Shown: one piece after another, positions 12,842 through 27,600 of the stretch
Numbering within the stretch: the first letter of the stretch is position 1
Layout of the letters: each line of letters opens with the position of its first letter
Assembly: GCA_021018815.1 (NCBI GenBank)
Contig: JAITYX010000077.1
Coordinates: 1,451,501 to 1,515,500, forward strand
Source: Talinum fruticosum
Taxonomy: Eukaryota; Streptophyta; Magnoliopsida; Caryophyllales; Talinaceae
DNA: 64,000 bases
Direction of reading: 5' to 3'
Made by a program: the position numbers and the translations under genes
Notes under the pieces: generated by a model
Told to the model about the DNA's origin: nothing
Seen by the model: the letters and a program-made list of their open reading frames with translations, nothing else
The model's database searches: none

Positions 12842-15399
12842 CATAACTTTCAACTGTATTCTCAGGGAGATTTATAATTGTAAGCATAGTTCGGTTTATT
12901 TTCTTTGAGCTTCATGAAAATGAGATTGCTACGCGTATTTTTAGACCTAATACTGATATTCCTTCATTTTGATACATGATTAGTGAAGTGCAAAGGCGGT
13001 ATCTGGTGAAGCAGCCCATGAGTTGATTCTTTTCACCGTTCAATGGCAAATCATCTGTCAAATTAGGGCATGGATTCTTGCTTTTGTGCTTCACTGGATA
13101 TTCTGCCCATTTTGCCATGCATATAGATAAACTTGAAGAGAATGATAGACTCCATGTATTTTGTCGTCTGCTATTATATTCTTCACAACTGGCAAGGGCA
13201 CAAGCAAGATAGTGAACTTTCCAATCAATTAGTCGTAGAATTTACTGTAAATATCAATTGTTGTGCCTCTGCGAAATTTAGTTGTGGATTATTGTCAAAT
13301 TATGATTGTATTATTAATTGTGATTGAAAGCAATTGTGTTTTCACAAAATCAGAGATTCATTAGCAAATTCATGGAGGTTATAGGGTCGGATACCCACCC
13401 GACCTGTAAAATGTGAGGGTCAAGGTAGCCTTTTCTTTTGACCCGATCCAACCCTCACACATAATGGTTCCTACATAGGTGACCTAAGTAAGAAGTAGAG
13501 AATTGTGGCTGAAAACCAGAAAGAAAAATATCAATATTGTTAATTCTATGTTGAAGTTATACACTTGTGTTAATTCAAATAAGACTTGAAACTAAACCCT
13601 AAAATTTGCCATAAGACTAAGGTTTCTCGAATTATCGATAAGGTCTTTGTTCAATTATTAAATTTAAATTTAGGATTTATTTAAATATTATATCCGACAT
13701 TACAACTCATCTAAACTAACATCCCCTTCAAAGTTTGTCATAAGACCAAAGTTTCTTCACTATTTTTAAACCAAAATTATTTTAAACAAAAAAGGGATAA
13801 TTTATTTTAAATCAATCTATTACCCATAAAATCATATGTTTTCACTATCACAAACTAATAATTGGATTTCGGCCTCAAAAGAGAAAATGGAAAACCAATA
13901 ATTGTTTTTTTATGAAAATGAAAAGTCAACAATTGGCTTAGGATAGTCATGCAAGCAAAGCTAGGTGTTGTGTGCTCAACTACTCATACACATCCCATCC
14001 AATCCAATTTGTAATTGGTCCCAAATAACCCTCTACTTCATGACAACTCTGGATTTCTACTTAATTTTCCACATAAGATATAAGCTTCATCTTTGAATTT
14101 TTGATAAATTTTGATTGTCTTACAATCATTATATCATTTAGATAATTGACTGTCTTTTTTAAAGATAATCATAATAATATAATAAAAAAATTAGTTTAAT
14201 TTTACATGAACTCAAAAAAATAGGAGAAATCTCATAAATGTCGCTTGTAAAACCGTCTAACTATCAAATAGATGACTTAATAGAATTTGTCGTCTTTCGA
14301 CAAAGGGGTGGGAATTTAATCATAGATTCCATTGTAAGTACAGAAAATCCTCTACCCTCTTCACCTTCACTTATAACTTTAATTCCTCGTAGGATGTTTT
14401 CATAGGAAATGAGACTCCGATAACTAGCTATACTTCACAGAATAAATGAAAAACAGAAATTCTAAAACTATGTCATTTGAGAATTAGCATTATAAAATGT
14501 AAGTTTTTTTAAAAACTTTTTGTTATTCTTGTATAAAGACAGGTAATAGAAATAATTTCTCACATATCCAAATAAATCGCTTTAGATATTTGAATTTTAT
14601 TTGAAAGTATCTCATTTCTCACCCTAAAATTCCTACTTTCTAAATTTTATTTAGGCAATGTTCAATGGGATAGCATCAAATCAAGGATACATCAAAAGGT
14701 CAATGTAGAAATTATTAAGTCATTTTAGAATTTTCTATCTAGGTTGAGTCCTAATTAGTTCGTTACCCTACCTTTCAAATTTTCTGCTCCAACATCAACA
14801 TTTTTGTCCCCCCTATGGGTTTCTTCCTTTGTCAAATTCCATGCCATGCATTTGTCATTCTCTCGCTCTTCCCCCAAATTACCAATCACATCTTGATATA
14901 CATCAAACTTCATTGTTCCATGCCCTTGCATTATCCATAGTTACTTAACGGACGTGTTTATTTTATAGACGGGGTAAAAAGAGTGAATATCTGTTTTATA
15001 TTTAGAACAATAATGGATTTGTTACTTAGAATTTTCTTTAGATTGAAATTTTATGGCCTCAATATATGATTCAACTCGGAATTTTTTGAACTAAGTGGAA
15101 CATGATAAGGGTCGACTTGATTAAATTCTTGGACCACCTCAAATTGATCTATATATACTCCTAGCTAACACGCTAAACCATTCCAATCTCATTAAATGGT
15201 TTGAAAATTGCACCCTCCCTTCCCTCTCCTCCCTTTTCAAGGTGACAGTCTATGGTAATACAAAAGCAAGTTGAATAGTCTTTTTGAAAACATCTAATTC
15301 GGGCCTTTTCATTTTAACATTTATGATAGCATTTATAATCACTATCTGTTAGTAATCGTAAACCGTTAATTGTAACTCCTAATCATAATCTTATATGTG

Positions 15400-15400
<1 letters not shown>

Positions 15401-15436
<36 letters not shown>
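15401..15436. repeat. (TTA)12 microsatellite
   Basis: Thirty-six bases of uninterrupted TTA units in intergenic DNA. Confidence 0.95.
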
Positions 15437-18400
15437 GCTGCTATTAGTGTCACTAAATGTTATCCTAATGATATCAAATGTTAAACATTTAAACTGAAAT
15501 CATAACTACTTGTAAAGCTTATAACTATTAACTGTTGATCATAACCGCTAACCTTCATCACCGACAACTGCTAATCATAATTACTAACCGCTACTTTTAA
15601 CAGTTAAGATGAAACATACTAAAAAAACAAACGTGTAAGTTCACCATTGTTAACCACATAGAGATCATATTTTTAGGGTATAAACACTCACAATCTAGCA
15701 TATAGTGATAGTAATAATGATAAAAGGGACAATACAAAGTAGATGTGCTAAACATCATCTACACAATTGGTATAGCCCTAATAAAGGGCACGTGTAGAAG
15801 AAGGCAAAAGCAAGACATATGTGGTTGGCCTTTTGCTATAAAACATGTCCAACTTAGTTAATTTCATTAAGATAGAGGCACCAACTAGCAAAAGATAGGC
15901 CCCTCCATTTGGTGGGGGAACATTTGCCCACCATGCCTAACTAATCTTTCTAGCTACCCACATTGAGATTATGCTTAATTGGACAATTATTCAACATTTA
16001 TTTGTTCAATTGTTTAAATTTATTCATTTTTGAAAAAGTTCCTAACTAAGCCTCCATGCATCTTTATATAGTTTGGTCCAACCCCCTATAATTTCTCTTC
16101 CACTAATTTTTGCTTGCAAAAGGTGGTTTCTATATGTTTTTTATAACTTCTTGTCTTTCCTTTGATCAATTTGCTTGCTTTAGTTTGCTAAGCAACCAAT
16201 TAATTACTTGCTAGCTATGCTAAATAAGCAAGCAACCCAAAGGTTGGTGGATATCAAAAGGTATAGAATGAAAAACCAAAAAAATGCATATCATTGAAGT
16301 TTCTAAAAACCTTTTGAATATTTGAAATATAGTTTGAAAATTATATCCGTTTTCTAAGTCATGTTGACATTTGCGGTTGATAAGGGTAAGTACGTCGACT
16401 AGTATATCACAGGAACCTCATGCCTAAGTGGAAAGACAACGATGTTCATATGATTCTCCTCCATAGGCTTCTTCAATAGTATTTTGGTTGTATGATCGAT
16501 CCTTGTGACGGTCACCAGTCAAGGCAATTGTCTAACTTCTCAAAAAACTGGTCAAACATACATACCTTTCTCTCTACATTTAATTTAACCGAATTTCTAA
16601 TATTAAAGGTCAATCAAGGTCTTCTTTTCTTATCCCAATTCTAATCCTTTATTCTATATGATATCATTTTCTAAGAGAAAGAAAAGTACATTCAACAAAA
16701 GGCATATCTAGTTATATAATATCGCTGCAAATTTGCTCACCGAACAAGATGAAGTACGAAATACAAGAAAGAGAAAATGAAGAAAAGTTATGATGTATGT
16801 TGAATGCTAATGATAATTTGGGGTAGGAAAGAGGGGCCAATGAGGTCACCATAATTTTGTACCAATTTTGAGTAGTTTCCTTAACCCCATTTGTATTTGA
16901 TTTTGTAAGTTTCTTCCCCATCTTGGGTTGTTCACTAGAACAAGAAGTTATAGTGCATGTCTCTTGATGCTTCCTAAAGTGGAGTGTAGCTCATAGCAAG
17001 GAAGGAGTCAATCATCCAAATTTGAGAAAAAAGCTATCAATTCCAACATACCCCACTCACCTAATCATATAGCCTCCTACCTTATCTAGAAAGTCATTTG
17101 CCATTTTTCCCTTTTTATTAATTAAATATAAAAAGGTGAAAAAAAGGTGGATGCCCTTTGTTTTTGTTTTTGTTTTTTTTTTTAAGTTAAAATTTGATTG
17201 GTAATTTGCCCTTTTTCTAGCAAGAATCTTTATTAATCAAGCCATATGTATCTTTATTTCAAAGTAAGCTAAGCACATCAATAAGAGAATTATTAAATTA
17301 TTAAAGTCATTTTTAAAATTTTTTTTTTGATAATAAGCCTATGGTTAAAGTCTTAAATCAAGAGTCATTTTCAACGAATCAATAATTGTTTTTGTTAAAA
17401 TATGACTCAACACACACACACCACTGGATAATTTTGTTGATTAAATGGATAGTGGCAAGTGAAGATGTGCTCAAGAAACAAGTGGAATAGGATGCCTTAA
17501 GAACATAGTGGATTTACTGTTCATCACTCCTTTTGTTTTTCTTCTTTTGCCCATGACTTCAAGAATCGAGTAGATTTATGTACGATAATCGTTTTAAGAT
17601 AACTTGTTATTCAATTACCGTGAATCTAATGGTTCAATAACTGTATTTTCTTGATTATGCAAACTACATGTTGTCGTCAGTGGCATATTTACACATGGAC
17701 AACTAGGGTAATTTAATTCCAAGTATAGATAATAATAATCTTCCAAGTATACATCACAAAATTATATATATATAATTCTCGACGCTGTATGTTTGATTTT
17801 CGAATGCACTACTAGTTATTGTTCTGTCCAATTGTTTTAGCCTTTAAAGGCTTGTATTCAGTCTTCTACTTCGAACCTTAATAAATGATTAATTTGAAAC
17901 TTCACACGTTTTAAGACTATAGTTTTAATAGGTTAATATGGTTTGACTTCTTGATTTCGAGTGGGCTATAATTTCTAGAAATAACATTCTAGAATTCTTA
18001 AATATGTGAGAAAACTAGTAAACTATATATTATTCTTGGCACGAAGAATTCTTCTCTTCTTTATATACCATCAATTTAGTCTACAAAGTTGCATATAAGG
18101 ACCAAACTTGTTTTAAATTTAATACGAGTTTGCTTTGTTGATAATTTAATTCTAATACGATTTCGTTGTGTACTTATTATTTATCCATTACAAAAAGAAA
18201 ATCTCGTTAAATCTATATTTTGATAGTTCTGTTTTGACGAAATTTGAGGGTCAAAAGTAGACAAAGAGGCAAGATTTACTTCATAGAGAGTAATAACAAA
18301 ATGAAACAAATAAAGAGGGTGGGGATGAAGAGAAAGAAATAATGGTGAAAGGAAATCTTTTGGTTTGTATAATGAATGGTGAGCTCTCCTTGTCATCCAC

Positions 18401-18516
18401 GGTGATTTTAACCAGTGGGCCATTTTTTTTGGGGGTGGGAGGCAATAATTGTGGAACGTTTGGTTCATGGATCCTCCTTAAACTTAGCGGTGGACCACAA
18501 TTCTGATCGCTCTAGA

Positions 18517-18660
18517 TAGACCTGACAAATAAATCGTTTATTTGATTTCGAATTGGGTTTGATTTTGGTTCATATTGATATAAACTCGATTTAGACTTAA
18601 TTTGGGGTATATCAATTTCGAATTCGAGAATAAGTTTAGTTTGGTCAATTTTGTCAAGTA
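18517..18660. mobile_element. hAT-type MITE, short copy
   Basis: It begins TAGACCTGACAAAT and ends TTTTGTCAAGTA, an imperfect inverted repeat. Flanks are GCTCTAGA (18509-18516) and GCTCTATA (18661-18668), an 8-bp target duplication with one difference. It is 144 bp long and non-coding. The start and the T-rich GGTTTGATTTTGG-like interior relate it to the element at 12373. Confidence 0.7.
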
Positions 18661-19989
18661 GCTCTATAAAAATAGTATGAAGTATAACTCCCAAGTGGGT
18701 CTCGCTCTTGCGAGGTTTGGAGGAATTCAAACGTAAATGAGCCTTATCCCTATGATTATTTCTACTCGTAAAGAGACCAATTTGAAAAGATTATGAATTT
18801 TTTTAAAAAAACATCTTGTACGTAATTGAAATTTTAAAATAAGTTAGAAAACAAAAGCAATAGATATAACACCAAGTAGTTTTCAGTTAGCACATTATGT
18901 GCTAATTTTAACATCTAATCAACTTGCATAAACTAACTTTGTTAACTAAATGGTGCCATTTATCTGATAAAATTTGTAGAGATTAGTACCAAATATTTAC
19001 TTAAACACAAATGCGTCTACGTTAAAAAAATGTCAATTTTTTCACTTCCACCGAAGAAGTGAGGATTCAAATCTCATTAAAGACATGAAAGAAATATCAC
19101 TTCCCTAACCTTCCCCGGATTGTACCTTTTTTATTAGGGTGTTCTTTATAAGAGATGTGACCCGTAAGAGTGGGTTAAGCTTACCCATATAAGAATAAAT
19201 GTATGTAAAAGAAATTATGCCTTCTTTTTTAAAGAGGGGGAGCCTTTGTGGAAAACAACTATATAAACTCAATGAAGGATAAAAGTCAAAGTTACGTTTC
19301 CCATGGTTTTTGTATTATTTATTCTTGAATTAAAATGCACTGATTTTTCAAAAATCTTGGGTGCCCCAATTGAAATTTCAACCAAAAAGAAGCAAAAGCA
19401 TTGATATATGATAAACTTGTGATTATGCAATGGACCTCAAGGCAACTCCATCCACTCGTGGTCATCATTTCATGTCATTGTCCTTTCAAAAAACAACTAA
19501 CAATTAGAGAAAAATGCCAAAAAAAGAAAAAAGTATTATTCTAATTTCTAATCGTGTATTTAATAATATCAACGTTTAAAAAAGACTAATTATTATAGGA
19601 CGTTCGGTTGACAACTGTTTTAGGGGGAAGAACAGTTATTCTTTTTCATATAAGACCTTCGAGAAGAAGTGTTTATAAAAATAACATATTTGTTAACTAC
19701 CCATATAAATGATAAAAGTAACCATTATTCAATGTAAGCATAAACTTCAAAGAGAGAATTCAAACTAAAAAGCATGCAGATTTTTCCCCTCCTTTGAATC
19801 GGTGTCAAAAGTAGTATGAATGTAATTTATGAAGAATATTTATGAATAATATAATTTAAACTTAAGTATCTCCCCAATGTATATAAGAAAATACTAATTT
19901 TTAAGAGATATACAATTAGATTACATAACGGCGCGGTCTTTCCACGGTAAGAGTTTCATGTGTCTCATATATATATTAAGGTGCAATCA

Positions 19990-20130
19990 AAATAGCAGAA
20001 CAAGCGCAAGATCAAGCTCTGACATTACAGAAATTATGCAGTGATTACTCAGAGAATCACTCGAAGTAGGAAAATTGTTGGGATTAGCGGTTGTGAAGAA
20101 TGAGAGTGTGTCAATGAAGAGGATTTAAGA
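19990..20130 (+). pseudogene. Possible degraded coding fragment, family not recognised
   Basis: One frame reads AEQAQDQALTLQKLCSDY then SENHSK and a stop. An overlapping frame goes on as GKLLGLAVVKNESVSMKRI and a stop. The composition looks more protein-like than the surrounding DNA, which suggests an exon or retrocopy fragment with a frame break. I cannot assign a family, and chance is possible. Confidence 0.25.
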
Positions 20131-20763
20131 AGTACGAAGAAAAACAAAATGGTTCCCGTATAAATACAGACAGAATTAAGAAATTTTTGTTCTGCCATCT
20201 ACAATCAGATAAAACTTCAGGACTGTTAGCTGATGCTAGGATTGAAATGCTGATTTCATAGTCTTGTAAGCTGTTAATTATAGTATGTATGATACAGGGT
20301 ATTTTTAATTGCCTCTTGATTATTTTATGTTATTTATTATACTATTTTATTTTACTTTTAGCCATTTTTAACCTTATCAACAATGAAAAAAACAAAACAG
20401 GGTTCCATCAAAACTTAGTGGCTAGTCACAGGTTGCCATGAGGTAGTATAGGCTCGCCCACCCATAGAGTCCAGACCCTAACTTTCCTTCCATTTTTCAT
20501 CTAAAGCTAGGCCAGGCTCATCCCTACACCAACTCCAGACTGAAAGGTTGTCGTTTTGGGGTCTCACAAGGGGCTAAATATGACAAAGATTAATATGTAT
20601 TTATAATGTACAAGCTAATGGCCGAAGACCCAGAAATGAGTTCATACTATAACTCAATCTCTCATGCGACCTCTTCGGGCTTGAGCGTGTATAACGTAAA
20701 TGGTTCCCTAATTTAACGCATCAATATAGTTTGAGATTCAAACTTGAGGTTTACTGCTCAAAA

Positions 20764-20776
20764 GCCTTTGATACCA
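20764..20776 (-). mobile_element. LTR-type primer-binding-site-like remnant
   Basis: The minus strand reads TGGTATCAAAGGC, close to TGGTATCAGAGC, the plant LTR-retrotransposon site complementary to initiator tRNA-Met. No LTR pair was identified around it. Confidence 0.35.
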
Positions 20777-21286
20777 AGTGAAATAACGAACATTTTAATC
20801 TAATCGTTATGGACCCACGAGTAGTTTTATATTCTAACACTTGCTAATATTAATCCTTATTTGAACAAAGGATATGTATAGCAATGCACAAGCAGAATCG
20901 TGATCTTCACATTTTAGATTATTGTCTCATGAAGTTATTTTGAGGGCTCATTTATTTAGTATGAGCATATTAGTTACCATCCCATTTATAACTCACTCAT
21001 TTATATAACGTTTTATTATTTCTTACTCCTTTTACAACTTACCGTTAATTCATAATTACGCAACGTTGTCGTAAATTATGTATAACATCCTTAATTATAA
21101 AGTCCATTCCATTTTCATTAAATAATAAAACAAAAAATTGTAATCTCGTGACCCCATTGGGTAGTTGAGTCAGTGAAGAACTTTTCTGAAGAATCCAAAA
21201 ACATTAAAAACAGCTTTTGATTCACAGAACAATCCAAATATTCTTCCATTTGTGATATGACCTCTCGCCGGAGCTCCTGGAGCACG

Positions 21287-21299
21287 GGTTCTAATACCA
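21287..21299 (-). mobile_element. LTR-type primer-binding-site-like remnant
   Basis: The minus strand reads TGGTATTAGAACC, preceded by GCTCAAGAGACAATTAAAG. That layout resembles the end of an LTR next to a primer-binding site. No second LTR was found. Confidence 0.35.
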
Positions 21300-22286
21300 T
21301 TTACTTTAATTGTCTCTTGAGCCTTATTTCTTGCCATTTGGGTTGTAGTTTTCAGTGGTGTAAAACTTTTTTTTTTTAAAATTTCTCTTACTAATTAACC
21401 GATTGTTTGGATTAGAATCACTCCTGTAATCAACTCCGGTCCACCGATTTAGTATTCTTAACTTGTGGTCGGGTATTATTAGATAGAAAGACTCGTTTAT
21501 CATTGTTATAAAATTGAATGAGAAAATATACATCTTTTTGAAGAAAGTATCGATAAAAATTAGTCAACTGTCTCTTGTGGTAGACATTTGTTTTTCTTGT
21601 GAATATCCCCCAAAAAAAAAATTTCATGTTTATTATGATTAACGCATGGAATACATACCAAATTAGGATTTCATTTAGTTAGCAATTAGTAACGTATAAA
21701 TTTCTTTTTACCGGTTCAAGTCAATAAGATCATGAAAAATTTGATTTTTTTTTCTTACTTTACATATAATGGATTTACTTTCCGTTTCACCATACATGTC
21801 ACTTTAAATTTTTTTTCGTTTTATAATATTTGTCAATTCATAATTTCAATGACATATTAATAACTAGTTTACCAATTTTGTCATTGTTACTCACTTTTTT
21901 TATATCCTTTTTCCACTGGTTTTTTTCATTTTCAATAAAATATTGGGATAACTTGATCTGTTAATACAAATTTTATCATAAATTTTATATTCTATTAGTA
22001 TTTTCTTACAATTTAAAAACGACAAGTATTGTGAAAGAGAGGAACTAAATATATTAATATCTTGAATTAAAGGTACGAAATTATTCATACGGTGAAAGAA
22101 CGGGACCTGACAAACAGAAAATTATGATAATGATACGTGATATTTGGTCAGGTCTCTTCTAATAAAACAAGGAATTAATTTGGTACTCTTCAAGAAAATT
22201 TGTCACATAAAATTCTTTTGGTCCATAGAAATTAAAATTAAGTTTTTTTCAACATATTTATAAGATTTAATCATTTGCGTAAATAG

Positions 22287-22500
22287 TACTTCCTCTATTT
22301 TAAATTATTTATCCATTTTTCTTTTTTTGATGTGCCAAAAAAGTCTCTTTTAGTATTCTAATTGATTTCAAGAATTTTTACTTTTTCTAAAAAGTAATAG
22401 AAAATATAGTATTAAATGATTTTTTTAAAAATTGCATTACAAATAAGCAATTTGACTTCTACACATGACTTGACTTTTTGCGTAAATAATAATACACAAG
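22287..22500. mobile_element. Stowaway-like MITE fragment
   Basis: It begins TACTTCCTCTATTTTAAATT and contains the TTTGATGTGCCAAAAAAGTC region familiar from plant Stowaway elements. The matching far-end inverted repeat with its TA duplication was not found, so it is decayed or truncated and the right boundary is approximate. Confidence 0.4.
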
Positions 22501-23271
22501 ATATAATTTGTAAATTTAGAAGTTTAACTTGCAAGAAATTAGACAATATGAAAACTTATTAGATTACTTATGCCCATATATTTGCTTAAATATATACATC
22601 CTCTTTATACACATTTTGTAATTATAATGTGTAACATCACATAAAGGCTCGTTAAAAGGATAAGTAGGGGTGTTTATTACATCATACTTGGATTTGATAA
22701 GATCCGAACAAACTAAATTAGATTGAAGCTGACGACTCCACAAATTGCAAACCGATGATTGGGCATGAATCAATTGATCTATACCCGAAATTAACCAAAT
22801 TAAACCTCGAATTAAATCATCGACTGTTTTATATTTTACACTTTTGTTACAATAAAAGGGCAAAAAAATTTTAGCATTATCCCTTTTAGATTACTAGTGA
22901 ACTAGAGTATATGATACTTTTTAGGTCATGACCATAATAATTTTAATCTTTTCATTTGTTTACATGAATGAGCTTTCTATTTTTTTTTTTGGCGGTTTTC
23001 AAGAACAAATTTTAGACAAACACATGCTTTTCTCACTGGATGTGGGGGCTGCCTTTTTAACAAAAAATAATTATAAAATTTAGGCCACCTCCCAAGACCC
23101 TACCATACCCTTCAATAAAACCACACCCTCTCATTATCAGAAAAATAATTTTTGAAAACAAATTTCCCCATTGTTCCTCCCTAGAAACAGACACAACCCC
23201 ATGTGAAACTGTGAAAATCCACCCCCAAAATAAAAAATACATATAATTTTTTCAACTATTTTCCCTCTCTC

Positions 23272-23280
23272 TATATATAA
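23272..23280 (+). promoter_or_regulatory. TATA box of the TBL gene
   Basis: TATATATAA lies in a pyrimidine-rich context 68 bases before the ATG at 23349. This spacing would leave a short 5' UTR of roughly 40 bases. Confidence 0.6.
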
Positions 23281-23348
23281 CCTCAAAAACCCAGGAGAAA
23301 AATAATGCTAAATAAAAAAACCCCAGCTTCCTTTCTTCACTCCAAGAA

Positions 23349-24638
23349 ATGGGAGTTGGAAAACTTCCCCTGTTTCTCTTCACAGCTCTGTTCTGCTCTG
23401 TCTTTCGAGAAAACAGAGCATCCACATTCCAGCACCAGTTGATCAACAATGGCAGCAGTTTAAGGGGAGGAAAGCAAGTGGGCAAGTGTAATTTGTTTGA
23501 AGGAAAGTGGGTTTTCGACATTGGGGCATACCCACTGTATAATTCCAAAACTTGCCCCTTCATTGACCCTGAGTTTGATTGCCTTAAATATGGCAGAACT
23601 GATACCCAATATCTCAAGTACTCTTGGGTTCCTGACAATTGCCCTCTTCCCAGGTACTTTTCTCTCTCTCTCTCTCCTGCAATTATCAAACAAAAAATAT
23701 AAACTGTATTTTTGTCTTTTCCTCATGCTGGGCACTAGTTTCCCAGTGTTGGAGTATATTACAAGACATTTGTTGGTCGAAGGGACTATTGATTACTGAG
23801 TTTGTTCTTTTTTTCTTTCGGGTTTTGTGTTTTTGGGGTCAGATTTAATGGGTTGGAGTTTCTGAGGAGATGGAGGGGGAAGAAGATAATGTTTGTGGGT
23901 GATTCACTGAGTCTGAATCAGTGGAACTCGCTGGCCTGTATGATTCATTCGTCGGCGCCTCAAGCCAAGTATACTGTAGTCCGGAGAGCTCTGCTTTCTT
24001 CTGTCACTTTTGAGGTTTCTCTCTCTCTCTCTAAAACCTTTTTCCTGCCTATTTTCTTCAACTAGGTGTTCTCACATGAGACAATCTTATTTTTAAGTAA
24101 TTTTTTACCGTTAAATAACAGTAAATTATAGACATTTTTGAATAATTCCTTAAGGATAAACATTATATTGAGTCACTTTTACATTAAAATATGTAGAATA
24201 TAGGTTCGTTTGACAATAAAAGATTACTATTTTATGGACGTAAAAAATATGCATATACGAGTTAATCTTAAATAAAGTAACTTTTATATTTGTAGTTTGT
24301 TCGTATATCTTTGTCGTGTTCTTTTTATGTCACATAGTTTTCTCTAGTAAAACACCAACATTCAAAGTAAGTTTTACTTAAATTTTTTAAAATTTTATGT
24401 TTCAATCTTTTGTGATGAGAAAAAGAAAGAAATTAACTTTTAATTACCTTTGAGGAATTGTAATTTTTTTAATGTTTTCTTTTTGAATGCTTCAATGACA
24501 AAAGGGAAAGGTTGCATGAGTTGCATTGCATCTTTGTCCTTTTATTGAAATTCTCCCTTTTGCTTTTTCCATAACTTTCTTCAATTTTCAAACAAATCAA
24601 TTAATTTTTAATTGAATTATGGTCATAATTTAATTAGC

Positions 24639-24694
<56 letters not shown>

Positions 24695-27600
24695 TGAAAG
24701 TGTTCCACTTTTGGCTGCTTTTTGTCAGGTTAAAAAAGGACAACTTTCACACTTTTGCTATCCATGGTGCTACTTTTGGTTTGAATTCCTATTGTGTTAC
24801 ATGTTTTTCAAACAATTCACTTCATCTAATAGTGCATGCCATATTGTCACACACTCATATGTAGCAATGCCCATGTTTTTGTTTTTTTTTTTTTTATATA
24901 TTTTTGGGGTCATATTGGATGGTAGGATGTCTAGTCCTCTTGCACTTTATTCTGCACAATTTTATATAAAATATTACCGTTTTTTATATACTCGTCAATG
25001 ATTACAAGAAGGTTATAAATTAAAACTTTCACAAATATGTAAGTCACTAATATATAGAACTTACTCATCCTATACTAGTAAATAATTTATATCAAGTTAG
25101 AAGATGCAACCGTGAATCATTCTGTGTTTTTATAGGGGAGTCGATTTAGTGTATCATAATATAAGATAGCAATGTAATGCTTCAACTAAAACTCGAACTA
25201 CCTTAGTACTAATTCTCGGTATAAAAGAACATCTTTTCGATTTCTGTTAGTCAAACTATTCGTTTTAACAATAAATTTAAGAAACAAAAGAGATAAAACT
25301 ATTTATATTGATAGACAACGGTAATAACAATTGGTTCGAATTTTAAGCTTAGTATTAACAAGATTAATATAACTAGAATCAAGTATAATGAGAGATGGTA
25401 GCCTATATAGGGAGGATGAGGAAGAAAGGAAATTGACCTATGGGCATATGATTGAATTCATATATAAATGAAGGTTGTGCCCAAGATGGTGACAAGTCAA
25501 TTTTTTTGCTTAGTACACATAAAAACTAGGGTTTAAAAATCAACCCCAATAAGACAAGAGAATGCCCTTGTGTCTTGGGATGCTAACTAAACCACATTTT
25601 ACACCTTGATAAGGTACACATGGAGCATTGATCTTGTGTACGATTGGGTTCATAATCTCTAGGCATAATTTATAGGGAAAACATTGGTAAGTTGGGTATC
25701 CTATATAAAGAACAAGGCTTGGAAGGGAATAGAATACCCCTCCCACACTCACCAAGAGAAAAGATGGCTTAAAGTATTATTGAAGCGAACAAAAGTAAAA
25801 ATGAGACACCAAGTATTGGAGGGAGCATTCATCTTTGTGAAGAGTCGTATACATATTATTTTAATAATATCTGTTATTTTATAATTTATTAATTTTTTTC
25901 TTATTAATTATTTTTTAATATTTTTTTATTTTTAATAAAATATTAAAACAACTTAAATTTTAAAAATAATTTTTATTAAAAAATTATATTTATTTAGTAT
26001 TTCTTCACAACTTAAAAACGAAAATTTTTGTAAAAATTCAATGCAACATTAAAAATCAACTTTACAATAATTGAAAACACAATAATTGTGTGTATATAGT
26101 ACTATATAGGAATACATTTAAGTATGCCGACAACCATAAACATTAGACAATAAAATTTATTTTCAAGATATAAAAAATTGCACCATATTATGGTATTGTT
26201 ATTACTCTTATGGGTAAAAGTGCATTTTTTAGGATTTAATTTTTACACATTTGAGAAAAAAAAAGAAGAAGAAGAAGAGGAGCCGACATAGAGACAAAGG
26301 GCAACCCCTCATTAAAGATGGTGGACAACTCAAATAGAAGACATCTTCCACAATTCCTTTATCTCTCCCTACCACTTTCTACTACTATTCACCAAACCTC
26401 CCACTAAAAAGAAACCCATACTTCACTTCATCTAATCATTGTTAGGCTTATTCATGGAAATCCCTTATATATCTTTAGGTATGTGTGTGTAAAGTTAAAC
26501 CTTCAATAATGGAACATACCTACTTACACAAAAACCGCACTGTTTTTGTAAGGAAAGTATTTAACCGATGTTTCAATATACTTTCAAATCAATGATTGGG
26601 AACTATCTGACGGATGTTTCAATACACTTTCAAATCATCATGTTTTAAAATTAGGTTAAGAATGTATTAAACACATCAAATTAGGACGGATGAAAATAGA
26701 ATAACTAATTAAGTAATGGAATATTCACTTTCGAGTGAAAGGTATAGGGTTTCGATTTTAAAAACCCACTTTTATTGGGGTTTTGTAATCCTACCCTTTT
26801 ACAAGTGAGCTTTTACACGTTTAAAGACCAAAAAAGAGGCATATTGGATTAAAACTTTCAAAAATACAATTTATTTTAATTCATTAATTCTTTTTCATTT
26901 GGACTTATTTTATTATTTTTCATAACTTAGTAAAAAGATAAAGAGGAAGCAAGTAAAGTAATATTAGTCTATATCAAAGTTTTCTAAATCAAAAAGGGGA
27001 AACACAATCTAATCCATGTATGAATTAATCATTCAATTAATTTAAAATTGTAGCTTGTAAAATAAAATTGGATGCTTAATCACTTTCTCCCCTGACATGA
27101 TCATATGCTGATGAATTACCACATCTGTTGGCATGTTGCTATCTAACCTAATATTTGCAGTTCTGATGTCCACCAATAGAAATTTTCACTGGGTTCCTTA
27201 TACCTAAAATATTCTTATTGACTGAATTTGACTGATTCAAAAGGGATAGAGAACATGTTCTCTTGGTGAAAATTTAATCTGGGTCGAATTTTGTTGAATG
27301 TCATTGTCGTAATCATAAAGACAACATAAAAATTATTAGGGCGAGTGAAATAAGTAGTCTTTGCTCCTTCGTAACCGTAATCATTCCTATACTCTCTCGT
27401 GATATCTGGGATATATATTTTCACGAAAGTGAAACCCTAATTTTGGATCCTCATGTAGAAAAGGTAAATTGATTGAATTAATGATGATGCAGGAGTACAA
27501 ATTGAGTTTGTTACTTTACCACACAACTTACTTGGTGGACATAGTTGAAGAAACAATTGGAAAAGTCCTGAAATTGGATTCCATCCAAGGTGGTAATGCT

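Larger units (their letters stand above)
12842..23271. other. Gene-free stretch between the CofD-like and TBL genes
   Basis: I see no convincing gene in these 10.4 kb of AT-rich DNA. It contains a (TTA)12 microsatellite at 15401-15436, a hAT MITE at 18517-18660, a possible coding-like fragment near 19990-20130, two reversed primer-binding-site-like words (20764-20776 and 21287-21299), and a Stowaway-like fragment from 22287. Open frames here are short, low in complexity and lack family signatures. The last 200 bases are the TBL promoter. Confidence 0.7.

Noticed and set aside
23057..23242. Minus-strand frame in the TBL promoter.
   Set aside because: It is short, has no domain and overlaps the promoter region.
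23252..23848. Open frames overlapping TBL exon 1 on both strands.
   Set aside because: The plus frame at 23349 carries the PMR5N domain and splices cleanly; the others have no domain.
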